The translations under genes were made by a program, and so were the position numbers. The notes under the pieces were generated by a model. That model did no database searches, was not told the DNA's origin, and worked only from the letters and a program-made list of their open reading frames with translations. A stretch of DNA of 64,000 nt, from contig QHYH01000102.1 in assembly GCA_003223215.1 (NCBI GenBank), positions 38,664 through 102,663 of the forward strand, in the 5' to 3' direction. Below are positions 7,013 through 15,938 of this stretch, piece by piece (the first letter of the stretch is position 1; every line of letters begins with the position of its first letter). This DNA is from Acidobacteriota bacterium (GTDB lineage Bacteria > Acidobacteriota > Terriglobia > Acidiferrales > UBA7541).

Positions 7013-8139
7013 TGGGCTTCTCCGAATTTCTCGGCAACGAACGCATTGTGCTGGCGTTACGGGGCGCGCTGCGCAGCGGACGCGTGCCGCACGCTTTGCT
7101 CTTCACCGGGCCGCGCGGAGTCGGGAAATTCACGCTGGCGCGCATGTTTGCGCAAGCCGCCAACTGCGAACGGATGAAGGACGACTTCTGCGGCGAGTGC
7201 GCGACGTGCCAGCGCATTTCCCTGCTGGCGGACCCGCAAAAGCTCGTCGAGCAGGGCCTGGCCGAGCGTGGCGAGAGCTCCGATGCCGCCTCCGTTGAGC
7301 GCGCTCCCCTAATCCTTCAGTCGCACCCCGACGTCTGGGCGCTCGTACCCGATCCCGTGCGTCTGAAAAACCCCGTGGCGCGGCCGGTGCTGCGGATTGG
7401 GCAATTGCGCGCCGTGCAGCGCGCGGCCTATTTCCAACCGATGAGGCGGCGCCGGGTTTTCATTCTTGACGGCGCGGAGACCATGCGCTGGGATGTGGCC
7501 AACGTTTTTCTGAAGATTCTCGAGGAGCCTCCCGGCCCAGCCACGCTCATCCTCACTGCTCCTTCGCCTTACGCGCTTCTGCCAACCATTGTCTCGCGCT
7601 GCCTGCAGTTTCATTTCGCGCCGCTCCCGCAAGCCGCCGTGGAGAAAATCCTGAAGGAGGAAACCGGGCGCAAGCCCGTGGACGTCAGGCTCGCCGCACA
7701 ACTCGCCGAAGGCAGCCCGGGCCTGGCCATCGAAATGGACGTTGCCGCAGCCGCGCAAAGCCGCAAAAACGCCCTGCGCATCCTCGAGCGCGCGGCGCGC
7801 GGTCAGGGCTTCGCGCAACTCTTCGCTGACACGGCCGCCCTCGCCAAGGACCGCGGGTCTTCCTTTGAGGATCAGCTTGGGGTCTTTTACGGACTGCTCA
7901 CCGACCTGCTCGAGCTCACGTCCAAAGTAAAGGAGCCCGTTCTCCGCAACGCCAACCTTGCTAAAGACCTGGAATTATTGAGCCAAGCGGTCGATTCTGC
8001 ATGGGTGATTCGCGCCATCGCCGGTTTTGACGAGCTTTACGCGGGCGCGCGCCGGAATCTGAATCGCCAGCTTGGCCTCGACGCCCTCGCGGCGTCGCTC
8101 GCACCAGCGTCTTCGGGCGATTCGAGGAGGCGGTTTTGA
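7012..8139 (+). CDS. holB: DNA polymerase III subunit delta-prime
   Basis: The 375-residue clamp-loader subunit starts at ATG 7012, overlapping the tmk stop; the frame is open further upstream but only inside tmk. It shows LLFTGPRGVGKFTLARMFAQ (a Walker-A-like loop with Phe40 replacing Ser/Thr), a zinc site C52-x7-C60-x2-C63-x2-C66, a strand before RAVQRAAYFQPMRRRRVFIL, DGAETMRWDVANVFLKILEE and SRCLQFHFAPL, the sensor region. Delta-prime acts as the rigid stator and does not hydrolyse ATP, which fits the altered P-loop. The last 150 residues form the helical collar domain. Confidence 0.88.
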   Translation: MGFSEFLGNERIVLALRGALRSGRVPHALLFTGPRGVGKFTLARMFAQAANCERMKDDFCGECATCQRISLLADPQKLVEQGLAERGESSDAASVERAPLILQSHPDVWALVPDPVRLKNPVARPVLRIGQLRAVQRAAYFQPMRRRRVFILDGAETMRWDVANVFLKILEEPPGPATLILTAPSPYALLPTIVSRCLQFHFAPLPQAAVEKILKEETGRKPVDVRLAAQLAEGSPGLAIEMDVAAAAQSRKNALRILERAARGQGFAQLFADTAALAKDRGSSFEDQLGVFYGLLTDLLELTSKVKEPVLRNANLAKDLELLSQAVDSAWVIRAIAGFDELYAGARRNLNRQLGLDALAASLAPASSGDSRRRF

Positions 8140-8257
8140 TTTTTTGGGGGATTACTGCTGGCCTCTGCGGTCCTAATTCGATTACACTGAAACCAATCGC
8201 GTTGGCCGCGCATCTTACCAACAGTCACTCCACCCCTGAGGTCTAAAAGGAGCAGCC

Positions 8258-8593
8258 ATGGTGAATCGCCGTATGTTTCGTCCGGGGTTTCCGGACGTGA
8301 AGGAGCCAAGCGCAGCCCGCCCTCCGCACAATGGCCCGGTGCCGAGCAAGAAGCCGGCGCCGCCGGAAATCACGCACGCCGAGAATTTCTACTGGGTCAA
8401 GCAGATGCAGTCTCACACGCCGATGGCCGTTGTCCTGGAAGACGGCGAGGTGCTGCGTGGCACGGTCGAATGGTACGACCGCGATTGCATTAAGTTGACA
8501 CGGCAAGGCAGCCCGAACCTGCTCATCTTCAAGCGCGTCATCAAGTACGTATATAAGGACGGAGAGGAATCCGCGCAAGGCGGCGACGAGTAA
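8258..8593 (+). CDS. hfq: Hfq-like Sm-fold RNA-binding protein
   Basis: ATG 8258 follows AAAAGGAG (8246-8253) at good spacing. The first 40 residues are a Pro/Arg-rich tail (RPGFPDVKEPSAARPP...KKPAPPEITH). The rest is one Sm domain: FYWVKQMQSHTPMAVVLEDG, then EVLRGTVEWYDRDCIKLTRQ and LLIFKRVIKYVYKD. Gly and Asp of the Sm1 motif (L.GTV..YD) are kept, but the Sm2 signature YKHAIS of proteobacterial Hfq is replaced by FKRVIK. This is the divergent Hfq form known from Acidobacteriota. It should act as a hexameric ring on small RNAs, but rim and distal-face chemistry will differ. The gene stands alone between holB and a convergent thioesterase. Confidence 0.8.
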   Translation: MVNRRMFRPGFPDVKEPSAARPPHNGPVPSKKPAPPEITHAENFYWVKQMQSHTPMAVVLEDGEVLRGTVEWYDRDCIKLTRQGSPNLLIFKRVIKYVYKDGEESAQGGDE

Positions 8594-8598
8594 CTCGT

Positions 8599-9066
8599 CT
8601 ATTCCTGGTGTTTGTGGATCGAGTGTCCGGCAGCTGCTCCGAAAGTGAGGAGCGCTTTTGCGGCTAGCGAATTGTCCTCATTCCAGATTTCGCATTCGGC
8701 GACCACAAAATTTCTTCCGGCGCGCAGCACGCGCGCGTCCGCTTTAATGCGTCCGCCGGGAACCGGCTCCAGGTAGTTGATCTTCAGCTCGACCGTGGCG
8801 ATTTCCGTTCCTTTTGGCACGACACTGTACGCAGCGATGGCCGCAGTGGTGTCGGCTAGCGCCGCAAGAATTCCCCCATGGACCACTCCGTGAATTTGCT
8901 TATGGTGCTCCCGCACGTCCAACAGAAAAACGGCGCGCCCCTTCTCCACTTTCTCCACATCGAAGCCGAGATGCGTGATTACCTGACTTTCTTTCATGCG
9001 CTCGCGCACCAGTTCGGTGGCCCAGCGCCCGTCCACCGGTTGTTTTGCCTTGGTTTTCATGGCCAA
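8599..9066 (-). CDS. PaaI-type hotdog thioesterase
   Basis: A 155-residue hotdog protein. The signature HGVVHGGILAALADTTAAIA carries the His-Gly-Gly and downstream Asp typical of PaaI/YbgC-like acyl-CoA thioesterases, followed by ATVELKINYLEPV and GRIKADARVLRAGRNFVVAE. The substrate is a CoA thioester, identity unknown. It converges with the hfq-like gene (5 bp between stop codons). An ATG two codons in (9060) is an equally possible start. Confidence 0.85.
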   Translation of the reverse strand: MAMKTKAKQPVDGRWATELVRERMKESQVITHLGFDVEKVEKGRAVFLLDVREHHKQIHGVVHGGILAALADTTAAIAAYSVVPKGTEIATVELKINYLEPVPGGRIKADARVLRAGRNFVVAECEIWNEDNSLAAKALLTFGAAAGHSIHKHQE

Positions 9067-9171
9067 TCGCTTTTTTCCAATTCTTCAGGCGGTACGCCTC
9101 TCACCGATCTCAAAAGAAATCGACCCTTCGCCAAGTTCTCTCTTCCCTACTTAGGACCAACAACTGACAAC

Positions 9172-9936
9172 TTAGAATGCCGTGAGTCCGCCATCCAGCG
9201 GAATCGCGGCACCGGTCAGCCACGAGGATTCCTCGGACGCCAGGTAAACGGCCAACTCCGCCACGTCCGCGGGTTTACCGAAGCGCCCCAGCGGAATGAT
9301 CCCTTCCCGCGATTGCCGCAATCTCCGCCCTTGCTCGCTGTCGTTGAACAAGCCCTTCACCAATTCCGTCTCCACGATGGACGGGCAAACGCAATTCACG
9401 CGCACATTCTCGTGTGCGTGATCGAGCGCCATCGCTTTTGTCAGCAGCGTCACGCCTCCTTTAGACGCGCAATATGCCGCACGGTCTTTCATCGCCACCA
9501 GCCCCAGCACCGAGCCGATATTCACGATGGTCCCGCCGCCCGCCTTACGAAACTCTCTTAGCGCGGCGCGCGACATCAGAAACGGCCCTTTCAGGTTCAC
9601 GGTGATCACGCGATCCCAGTCTTCTTCGCTGATGGTGTCCACAGTCGAAACACTCAGCGTTCCGGCGTTATTCACCAGCACGTTGACCTTGCCAAATTTC
9701 CTCACAGTTTCGGCAACCGCGTGGTCCGCTTCCTTGGCGCGCGTCACGTCGCAAACCAGCGGCAACGCTCGGATGCCTTGCTTGTCTATTTCAGCGGCAA
9801 CGTCTTTCACTTTTTCCAAACGACGACCTGCTATGGCCACGCTCGCGCCTTCCCGCGCGAAGGCCACCGCGATGGCGCGGCCAATCCCCGTACCGCCGCC
9901 CGTGATCAGAGCCACTTTCCCTGCAAGTCGTGTCAC
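9172..9936 (-). CDS. SDR family oxidoreductase (FabG-like)
   Basis: GTG 9936, preceded by AGAGGAG with a 4-base gap, gives a 254-residue classical short-chain dehydrogenase; the frame remains open to 10080 but those codons are outside the fold. KVALITGGGTGIGRAIAVAF is the TGxxxGxG cofactor loop, followed by AIAGRR (Arg after the second strand favours NADP), CDVT, NNAGT, the catalytic Ser in IGSVLGL, Tyr/Lys in AAYCASKGG, and a C-terminal WLTGAAIPLDGGLTAF. It reduces or oxidises a carbonyl/alcohol of unknown identity. It stands alone, divergent from bshA. Confidence 0.88.
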   Translation of the reverse strand: MTRLAGKVALITGGGTGIGRAIAVAFAREGASVAIAGRRLEKVKDVAAEIDKQGIRALPLVCDVTRAKEADHAVAETVRKFGKVNVLVNNAGTLSVSTVDTISEEDWDRVITVNLKGPFLMSRAALREFRKAGGGTIVNIGSVLGLVAMKDRAAYCASKGGVTLLTKAMALDHAHENVRVNCVCPSIVETELVKGLFNDSEQGRRLRQSREGIIPLGRFGKPADVAELAVYLASEESSWLTGAAIPLDGGLTAF

Positions 9937-10282
9937 AATTCTCCTCTTCCGAACGTCTAATAGGGCGTCCAATAGGACGCTCCGCATCGGGCCGCTGTCC
10001 CGCCCGGTGCGCGACTCTAGCACTCCGGCTGATAGACCCGCAAGCAGCGTCACTGTGAGCGGCGCACTTCGCGGTGGCACAAAGAAGAAAATGATGTATC
10101 GTACCTGCGCTCTGTGTGGCCATCCCGCCGGGAAAGACGTTTTGCTGGTTGGCTGGGGTTTTTTGCAAATTGTCGTTCTGCGTCCCGGTCAGGGCCGGCG
10201 CGAAGGAGCTCAAGCCGGGTGACGGAAATGCCTTTGGTTTTGCATTGCCTTAGAACTTAAGATTACAAACAAAACGGCCTCC
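9937..10282. other. Divergent intergenic region, SDR/bshA
   Basis: 346 bases between the SDR start and the bshA start. A possible 43-codon frame at 10091-10222 (MMYRTCALCGHPAGKDVLLV and on) has no convincing ribosome binding site and no recognised family. No clear promoter boxes stand out. The bshA start has only weak complementarity to 16S rRNA. Confidence 0.3.
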
Positions 10283-11407
10283 ATGCGCATCGGCATCACT
10301 TGCTACCCCACTTACGGCGGCTCCGGCGTCGTCGCCACGGAGCTCGGCATCGAGCTCGCCGCGCGCGGCCACGAGGTCCACTTCATTAGCTATGCACCGC
10401 CGATCCGCCTGAGCCTCGACGGTGAGCGCCTCCACTTTCACGAAGTGGAGGTGGTTACCTACCCGCTCTTTGACCATCCTCCCTACACGCTGGCGCTTGC
10501 CACCAAAATGCTCGAAGTCTTTGAGTCTGAATCTCTCGACCTTCTCCACGTGCATTATGCCATTCCGCATTCGGTGAGCGCGCTGCTCGCGCGCTCGATG
10601 GCTGCGCCGCGCGGCCTCCCTTTTATTACCACGCTGCATGGCACGGACATCACGCTCGTCGGCAGCAACCGCAGCTATCTTCCCATCACCAAGTTTTCCA
10701 TCGAGCAAAGCGACGGCGTTACCAGCATTTCCCGCTACTTGCTTGGCAAAACGCTGAAAGAGTTCGACATCAAACGCCCCATCGAAGTCATTCCTAACTT
10801 TGTGAACTGCGATCTGTACAGCCGCGCCGCCGACAAAGGCCTTGCCGCGCACTGGGCACCCAACGGCGAGCCGATTCTCATGCACCTTTCGAACTTCCGT
10901 CCCGTCAAGCGCCTCACCGATGCCGTCGAGATCTTTACACTTGTGCGGGCGAAAATGCCCGCCAAGCTCGTGCTCATCGGCGACGGCCCCGACCGCGGCG
11001 CCGCCGAGTATCTTGTACGCAAGAACAAGCTCGAGAAAGACGTCTTCTTTCTCGGCAAGCAGGACGCCGTTTATCAAAAGCTGGCCGCCGCGGACCTTTT
11101 CTTACTGCCCTCGCAACTTGAATCCTTCGGCCTCGCGGCGCTCGAGGCCATGGCCTGCGAAGTTCCCGTCATTGGCACAAACGCCGGCGGCATGCCCGAA
11201 GTGGTCGAGCATGGCGTGGATGGATATTTGGTGGAACCAGGCGATGTTCAGGCGGCGGCACGCTACGCCATCCAAATTCTTTCACGCCCGGACCGCGGTC
11301 GCGAAATGGGCAAAGCGGCCCGCGTTGACGCCAAGAAAAAATTCTGCGCCAACGACGTCATCCCCGCCTACGAGGCCTACTACAAGCGCATCCTTTCCGA
11401 AGCGTGA
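10283..11407 (+). CDS. bshA: N-acetyl-alpha-D-glucosaminyl L-malate synthase
   Basis: A 374-residue GT4 glycosyltransferase matching BshA, the first enzyme of bacillithiol biosynthesis (UDP-GlcNAc plus L-malate). Diagnostic blocks: [86 protein letters not shown] and the E-x7-E nucleotide-sugar motif in [19 protein letters not shown]. Length is typical (375-385). No bshB or bshC lies in the window, so the pathway is scattered. The ATG lies close to the upstream AT-rich TTAAGATTACAAACAAAA stretch. Confidence 0.92.
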   Translation: MRIGITCYPTYGGSGVVATELGIELAARGHEVHFISYAPPIRLSLDGERLHFHEVEVVTYPLFDHPPYTLALATKMLEVFESESLDLLHVHYAIPHSVSALLARSMAAPRGLPFITTLHGTDITLVGSNRSYLPITKFSIEQSDGVTSISRYLLGKTLKEFDIKRPIEVIPNFVNCDLYSRAADKGLAAHWAPNGEPILMHLSNFRPVKRLTDAVEIFTLVRAKMPAKLVLIGDGPDRGAAEYLVRKNKLEKDVFFLGKQDAVYQKLAAADLFLLPSQLESFGLAALEAMACEVPVIGTNAGGMPEVVEHGVDGYLVEPGDVQAAARYAIQILSRPDRGREMGKAARVDAKKKFCANDVIPAYEAYYKRILSEA

Positions 11408-11454
11408 GCAGGAATAACTGGCCTGGGGCGCCATTTGCAAGTTACGTATCGTGC

Positions 11455-11577
11455 TTACGTGGGTGGACGCTCGGTGTACTCTGCCAATTCCTGCATCAGA
11501 ATCTGTAGCAAACGGCGTTTGTCCTCGACTTTCCCCAATCTAGACGGTTTCTCCACAGCCGAACCTTGCCATTCCAT
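11455..11577 (-). CDS. Possible 40-residue protein
   Basis: ATG 11577 opens a frame reading MEWQGSAVEKPSRLGKVEDK then RRLLQILMQELAEYTERPPT and stop. It is charged and probably helical. It lies 21 bases after the stop of the YjbR-like gene on the same strand, which would make it the second gene of a pair, but the ribosome binding site is poor and I recognise no family. Confidence 0.25.
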   Translation of the reverse strand: MEWQGSAVEKPSRLGKVEDKRRLLQILMQELAEYTERPPT

Positions 11578-11598
11578 CGTCGCACCATAAGATTCGAG

Positions 11599-11982
11599 TC
11601 ATCGCTTCCTGCGAACGTTCTTGGTCATGCCTCGTTCCTTGCTGACGCGCGGCTTCCCTGCTTTGGCGTTCTTCTGTACGCGCAGCTGCCACGCCGTGCG
11701 CAGAGCGCCTGCCAGTACGTCCTCGCTTGCCACGGCAAGCCGGACGTGCGTCGCGCCATTCCTGCCCCATCCGCCACGCACAGGCCGGAACACGCCCGGC
11801 AACTCTTCCACGAACACGGCCTGCTGCTCCGGTGTCAGCATCAAGTTCCCGTAGCCCTGCTTTTCCGCCGCCAAGGTCGCGAAAATCCGTCCTCCCACCC
11901 GAAAGTCCGCCTGCCCGTGATGCGAACCCTCTTCGGCACCTTCCAGGCTTAGCGCTATCCGCCTAAAGTCGCTTGCGTTCAT
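11599..11982 (-). CDS. MmcQ/YjbR family protein
   Basis: From ATG 11982 the product is 127 residues; the frame extends 13 codons further (MLYICVRGAHGDE) but family homology starts at MNASDFRRIALSLEGAEEGS. HHGQADFRVGGRIFATLA and GNLMLTPEQQAVFVEELPGV are typical of the YjbR double-wing fold (CyaY-like), often annotated DNA-binding without direct evidence. A basic tail (AGKPRVSKERGMTKNVRRKR) follows. It runs alone, converging with bshA. Confidence 0.75.
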   Translation of the reverse strand: MNASDFRRIALSLEGAEEGSHHGQADFRVGGRIFATLAAEKQGYGNLMLTPEQQAVFVEELPGVFRPVRGGWGRNGATHVRLAVASEDVLAGALRTAWQLRVQKNAKAGKPRVSKERGMTKNVRRKR

Positions 11983-12182
11983 TTCATCACCATGCGCTCC
12001 CCGAACACATATATATAACAAATCGACAGGCTAATCTCCGCGGAGCGAGAGGAGTCGGGCTGGCCATCCTCTTCCAGACGACGGCTTTCCGCAGCGCCGG
12101 GGAGCCGTCTCGCCGAGGGATAGAAAGCTAGCTATGGGGAGCCCCTCCCAGAAATACTTCGCTCAAGGATAAACGCCAAAGC

Positions 12183-13187
12183 TTATTGAAAGTTGGCGCA
12201 GTTCAGGTTTTCCGACTCCCGTGCGGGCAGCCGCGCGTAGTGGCGCGCAAGCTCCGAAGCGTACCGCCTGCCGATTTCCTCGCGATTCGCGGCCAGCCAT
12301 TGGCTCAAGCAGGTTTCTCCGGTCGATGGTCCTTCGGGAGCGAGCAGGGCGGCCATGAGGCCTTTGTATTCCTCCCAAGTCAGGACGACGTCGCCGACAA
12401 ACCATCCGGCGACGCGGGTGGCCAGATACGCGGCAGCCATCGGAACATGAACCAGGTGAATGCGGCATTGCAGTTGCGCAGCAATCTGGCTCACCAATTC
12501 CTCGAAGGTGTAAGTCTCGGGCCCAACCGCGTCGCGCACGGCATTTCCTTCCTGCTCCGGGGCATCGGCGAGGAGCCTCGCCAGGTCTTCCACGAAAATC
12601 GGGCGGATGCGGTAGCAGCCGTCACCAGGAATCGCAAACACGGGAAAATGGCGCACGAACCAAGCGATATTGTTAATGAGAATGTCTTCGAGGCCGAAGA
12701 TGACCGTGGGTCGAAGAATCGTGTAAGCCAAACCGGACTCTTTGACCGCCCGCTCGAGTTGCGCTTTCCCTTTGTAATAACGGAGCGGCGAGTGGAGCGA
12801 CGGGTTGGCAATGCTCACGTGAACGATGCGGCGGACGCCGGCGTTCTTCGCGGCGGCAATCAGCGTCACCGTATTTTGCACGGCCGCATCGAACGTGGAC
12901 TTGCCGTGCGGAAAACGCACCCAATACGTATTGATCAGGGTGGAAGCCCCGCGCAGAGTTTCCGTTAGGCGCTCGGGATGTTCGAAGTTGTAAGGAAATA
13001 CTTGAACCCTGTCCGCAAAAGGGTTTGCGCGTTCTGGATGGTAGGTTAGCGTGCGAATCCTGTACTGCCGGCCGAGCAAAATGCGCGTCGCATATTTCCC
13101 GGTATAGCTGAACGCCCCGGTGATAACGACGGTCTTGTCCGGGGTTTTCCCGACTTGCGTGGATTCCTGGTCTGTGCGATGGTGCAT
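12183..13187 (-). CDS. NmrA/NDUFA9-like NAD(P)-binding epimerase-type protein
   Basis: From ATG 13187 (GAGGGG about 8 bases upstream) the product is 334 residues; ATG 13238 is an alternative. TVVITGAFSYTGKYATRILL is the Rossmann loop of atypical SDRs; NTYWVRFPHGKSTFDAAVQN and RRIVHVSIANPSLHSPLRYY give the Ser and Tyr-x-x-x-Lys region (YYKGK), then LAYTILRPTVIFG. Such proteins bind NAD(P)H and may be enzymes, sensors or complex I assembly/stability factors. It is the last gene of the GbsR-DCC-membrane-NmrA operon. Confidence 0.78.
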   Translation of the reverse strand: MHHRTDQESTQVGKTPDKTVVITGAFSYTGKYATRILLGRQYRIRTLTYHPERANPFADRVQVFPYNFEHPERLTETLRGASTLINTYWVRFPHGKSTFDAAVQNTVTLIAAAKNAGVRRIVHVSIANPSLHSPLRYYKGKAQLERAVKESGLAYTILRPTVIFGLEDILINNIAWFVRHFPVFAIPGDGCYRIRPIFVEDLARLLADAPEQEGNAVRDAVGPETYTFEELVSQIAAQLQCRIHLVHVPMAAAYLATRVAGWFVGDVVLTWEEYKGLMAALLAPEGPSTGETCLSQWLAANREEIGRRYASELARHYARLPARESENLNCANFQ

Positions 13188-13292
13188 CGCGCTTCCCCTC
13201 TTTGCGACCTCTTGCCAGTCGTTCCGAGCAGTCGCCATGGCCCTTCTCTGAGGCCCTGCTTGATTAAGAACGGTCGTTTCCACGGCCGACAC

Positions 13293-13704
13293 TCACAGTC
13301 CGTGCGCGAAGTAGGCTGCGCCGTAAGTGGCAGCCAGGAGAAACGCGCCCGCCGTGAAGGCCATGTCCGCCCGAGCGATTTTCTCTGCGCAACGCGGCGT
13401 CGTAATAAAGGAGCTGAACGGGAACGCGAACCAACCAGAACACCGCAATGGCACCGGCGAGAAAGCGTCCGAGGCCGCGGCCACTGGCTAAATCGCCCGC
13501 GAAGCCAAAGGTAACCGCAGCGAACATGAGCACCACTCCGACGATGTAGGCCGAATGAACCACGAAGATTTGCCGGATGATGGGCGAGACACGGGAAAGA
13601 TTTTCGCGGTAGTTCAACTTTGCAGGCAGGAACAGATTCGCGGATGCAATCGCGACTTGAACGAACCCGGCGATCCACAGCAGCAGCAAGTGAGCCCGCA
13701 CCAT
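13293..13704 (-). pseudogene. Four-helix membrane protein, frameshifted near its C-terminus
   Basis: The first frame from ATG 13704 encodes hydrophobic helices (LLLLWIAGFVQVAIASANLF, FVVHSAYIVGVVLMFAAVTF, FLAGAIAVFWLVRVPVQLLY) and then degenerates after YYDAALRREN into an Arg/Gly-rich tail reaching 13264. The neighbouring frame at the same place supplies the missing fourth helix, ADMAFTAGAFLLAATYGAAY ending FAHGL at 13293. Dropping one base from the CCC at 13370-13372 joins them into a 136-residue protein; the 412-nt span is 3n+1. The protein family is not recognised by name. It lies between the DCC and NmrA genes. Either a recent inactivation or a single-base assembly error. Confidence 0.6.
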
Positions 13705-13726
13705 TGCCTTCTTTCGTGCATAACAC

Positions 13727-14182
13727 TCACCGGGAATTCTGCCCCGCCGGGCACTGCGCCGCCGCGCACTTGCGGTTCGCCGCCACCCAACGATAACCTT
13801 TGCGCAGAATGTCCATCATTCCCGGAATTTTCGAAAACCACACCAGGGGCGCCGCCCACCAGATTTCGCGCGCCAACTCGACGGCCGCGTCCGCGCCGCC
13901 GTAACGTCTTCCACCGCTCATCAGAAATTGCATTTCTTTCATCAAGCCGTCGTGCGACAGGCCCAGCAACTCCGCCACGCGAGGATCCTGCAACGGCGCC
14001 AGAGCCATCCCGCGCCGCTCCATGATGGGCGCCAGCCAACGCGCGATCTTCGTGCAGAACTTGCAGTCCGCGTCAAAGAAGAGCCAGCCTCGCGCGTGCC
14101 GCCCCTTTCCGTCCGTGTATTCACTCACCAGGGAAATCATTTTTTCTTCTTTCGGAGCATGCTCATCCGGCTTTTTTGCCAA
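13727..14182 (-). CDS. DCC family thiol-disulfide oxidoreductase-like protein (DUF393)
   Basis: A 151-residue thioredoxin-like protein with the family N-terminus [20 protein letters not shown]: the D-x-x-C-x-x-C motif that names DCC proteins. [17 protein letters not shown] and [20 protein letters not shown] follow, then [20 protein letters not shown], close to the family's usual C-terminus. The biological substrate is unknown. The start overlaps the end of the regulator gene by 20 bases, so both are translated from one mRNA. Confidence 0.82.
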
Positions 14183-14723
14183 GCATGGTCACCACTTTGC
14201 CGCGCAATTTCAGCACGCCCTTCAGCGCGGCCGCAGGCATGCGGATCACCTCTTCGAACAACCCGGTCATCGCCGTCAGGAATTCCAGCATGTCCGTCAA
14301 GCGTTCTCTCGTGTAGGAGTCGCCCTGTGGATTAGCCTTGATCTCCTGCACGCATTCGTCGAGCACGCGCAGCGTAGGGTCGATTTCACGGCGCTTCCGC
14401 TCTTCGGAAACGATCCGGAAGATCTCCCAGACGTCCTTGATGGACTCGAAGTGGTCGCGCCGATCGCCCAGCACGTGAACAACGCGCACGATGCGCCAGC
14501 CCTGCAGTTCGCGCAGGCTGGTGCTGACGTTAGACCGTGCCACCGCCAAGGTTTCGGCAATCTCATCCGCGGGCAGCGGCTGGGGTGAAAGAAACAACAG
14601 CGCGTGTACTTGGGCTACGGTGCGGTTGATGCCCCAGCGCGTGCCCATCTCTCCCCAGTGGAGGATGAACTTCTGGGCCACGGGGGTGAGGGAATTTGGC
14701 GACGTTCTTGTGTGTACGCTCAT
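14163..14723 (-). CDS. GbsR/MarR family transcriptional regulator
   Basis: The 186-residue protein starts at ATG 14723 and has the GbsR arrangement: [40 protein letters not shown] and the recognition helix region [20 protein letters not shown] followed by [16 protein letters not shown], the wing. The long C-terminal helices ([20 protein letters not shown]...[20 protein letters not shown]) form the dimer interface. Relatives repress osmoprotectant genes in Bacillus, but in this context with DCC and NmrA proteins the signal is unknown. An inverted repeat spans its own promoter. Confidence 0.85.
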
Positions 14724-14776
14724 TTCTGTAATGTCTCTCTATTCAGAAATTACCAAAACTACCGTCCGCTTGTCAA
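14722..14776 (-). promoter_or_regulatory. Promoter and inverted-repeat operator of the GbsR operon
   Basis: On the minus strand, -35 TTGACA (14771-14776) and -10 TAATTT (14747-14752) are 18 bp apart. An inverted repeat with perfect 7-bp arms (CAGAAAT at 14744-14750, ATTTCTG at 14722-14728; 15-bp spacer) begins within the -10 and ends within the ATG. This is well placed for autorepression by the encoded GbsR-type protein. Confidence 0.55.
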
Positions 14777-14977
14777 GGGGTTTTTGGAGAAACCCTGCTC
14801 CAGGAGCCTCTTCAAGTCTTCCGGGACCCGCGAGGCGTCTTCGTTCCGACCGCCCTGAGGGTGCACTCTCGGCTGGCGCAGCCCTTCCGAACACCTGTAC
14901 TTTTTCCGGCCTTCCCCACCAGCCGCTTCGGGCATACATTTCTATTGGGTCTGGGCCGGTGCCAGAGCGCCACGTCT

Positions 14978-15820
14978 ATGAAAGCTGCGTTCCGAATCGC
15001 CTTTTTACTATCGCCTGCGATTTCGTTTGCGGTAGGCCTGCTTGGTGCCGCCGCCACGGATGACTATGGCGTGGATGGCTCGCTGAGCGCGGCGATCTGC
15101 CCGGTCGTTTACAGCCTCGACGAGACTCCTGCGGCGCGCGGATATCACTACACTTTTTTCGGCAACGCGTTCTTCATCAATAATCAGGGCTACCTCCTGA
15201 CGGTCGCGCACGTGCTCGAGACATTCAAGAACGGGGGCCAGCCCTCCATTCTGGTGACGGGTCCAGACAGCCCGCCGCAGTTGCTTCCGCTTACGATCAT
15301 CGCCGCCGACGTCGGGCACGACGTCGCCATTCTTCGCGCCAGCCCCAATCCCTTTTCCGGCCACTCTCGCGTGGGTTTCTTGCCGTTGGCCTCCGACGCC
15401 GCAGTCGCCGGGCAATCTGTCGTCGCGTTGTCGCTCCATCCCGCCCGCTTGCGCGACGCCGAGAGCTTTCCATTACCTGTCGAGGACCGGTCCGCCGGTA
15501 CCGTGCTTTCCATCGAGGAGACCAAGCTAGAGAAGTTTGCGCTCCCCGCGGAAGTCCTGCTGTTGAGCCATCCGGTCGTGCTCGGGCAAAGCGGGTCGCC
15601 GGTTCTGGCAACGGGCTCCCACGCCGTCATCGGCCTCATTGAAGGCCGCTGGGTCCGTGACGGTTCGGTTGCAATCGCCCGACGCAAGGAACAATCCACA
15701 GAGCCGCCCGGCGCGGCCATCCCGGTCCGCTATGCCATTTCCCTTCTCGAGCAACATGGGGTTGCCTATCACTCCGCCCAACGCACCGAGATTCGCGGAG
15801 ACGCGCCTGCCAGGAATTAG
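14978..15820 (+). CDS. Secreted trypsin-like serine protease domain protein
   Basis: From ATG 14978 the 280-residue product has a signal peptide (MKAAFRIAFLLSPAISFAVG then LLGAAA). The chymotrypsin-fold triad is recognisable: His in GYLLTVAHVLE, Asp in DVGHDVAILRA and Ser in LGQSGSPVLA. It lacks a PDZ domain, unlike DegP/HtrA, so it is a short exported protease or pseudoprotease. The frame is open back to 14861, but those codons precede the signal sequence. It is divergent from the GbsR operon and convergent with the next gene. Confidence 0.75.
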   Translation: MKAAFRIAFLLSPAISFAVGLLGAAATDDYGVDGSLSAAICPVVYSLDETPAARGYHYTFFGNAFFINNQGYLLTVAHVLETFKNGGQPSILVTGPDSPPQLLPLTIIAADVGHDVAILRASPNPFSGHSRVGFLPLASDAAVAGQSVVALSLHPARLRDAESFPLPVEDRSAGTVLSIEETKLEKFALPAEVLLLSHPVVLGQSGSPVLATGSHAVIGLIEGRWVRDGSVAIARRKEQSTEPPGAAIPVRYAISLLEQHGVAYHSAQRTEIRGDAPARN

Positions 15821-15938
15821 CAGCGAGACATCTCCCCTGATTGCAGTCAGGCATAGTCTTCGGCGACCCTTCGAAAGGGATGGCGAGCGTACCCGAGAGG
15901 TTTGGCTTTTGGTGACTCGGTGTCCGCGCCGGGCGCTC

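Noticed and set aside
10091..10222. 43-codon plus-strand frame with a CxxC
   Set aside because: No ribosome binding site or family; lies in a divergent control region.
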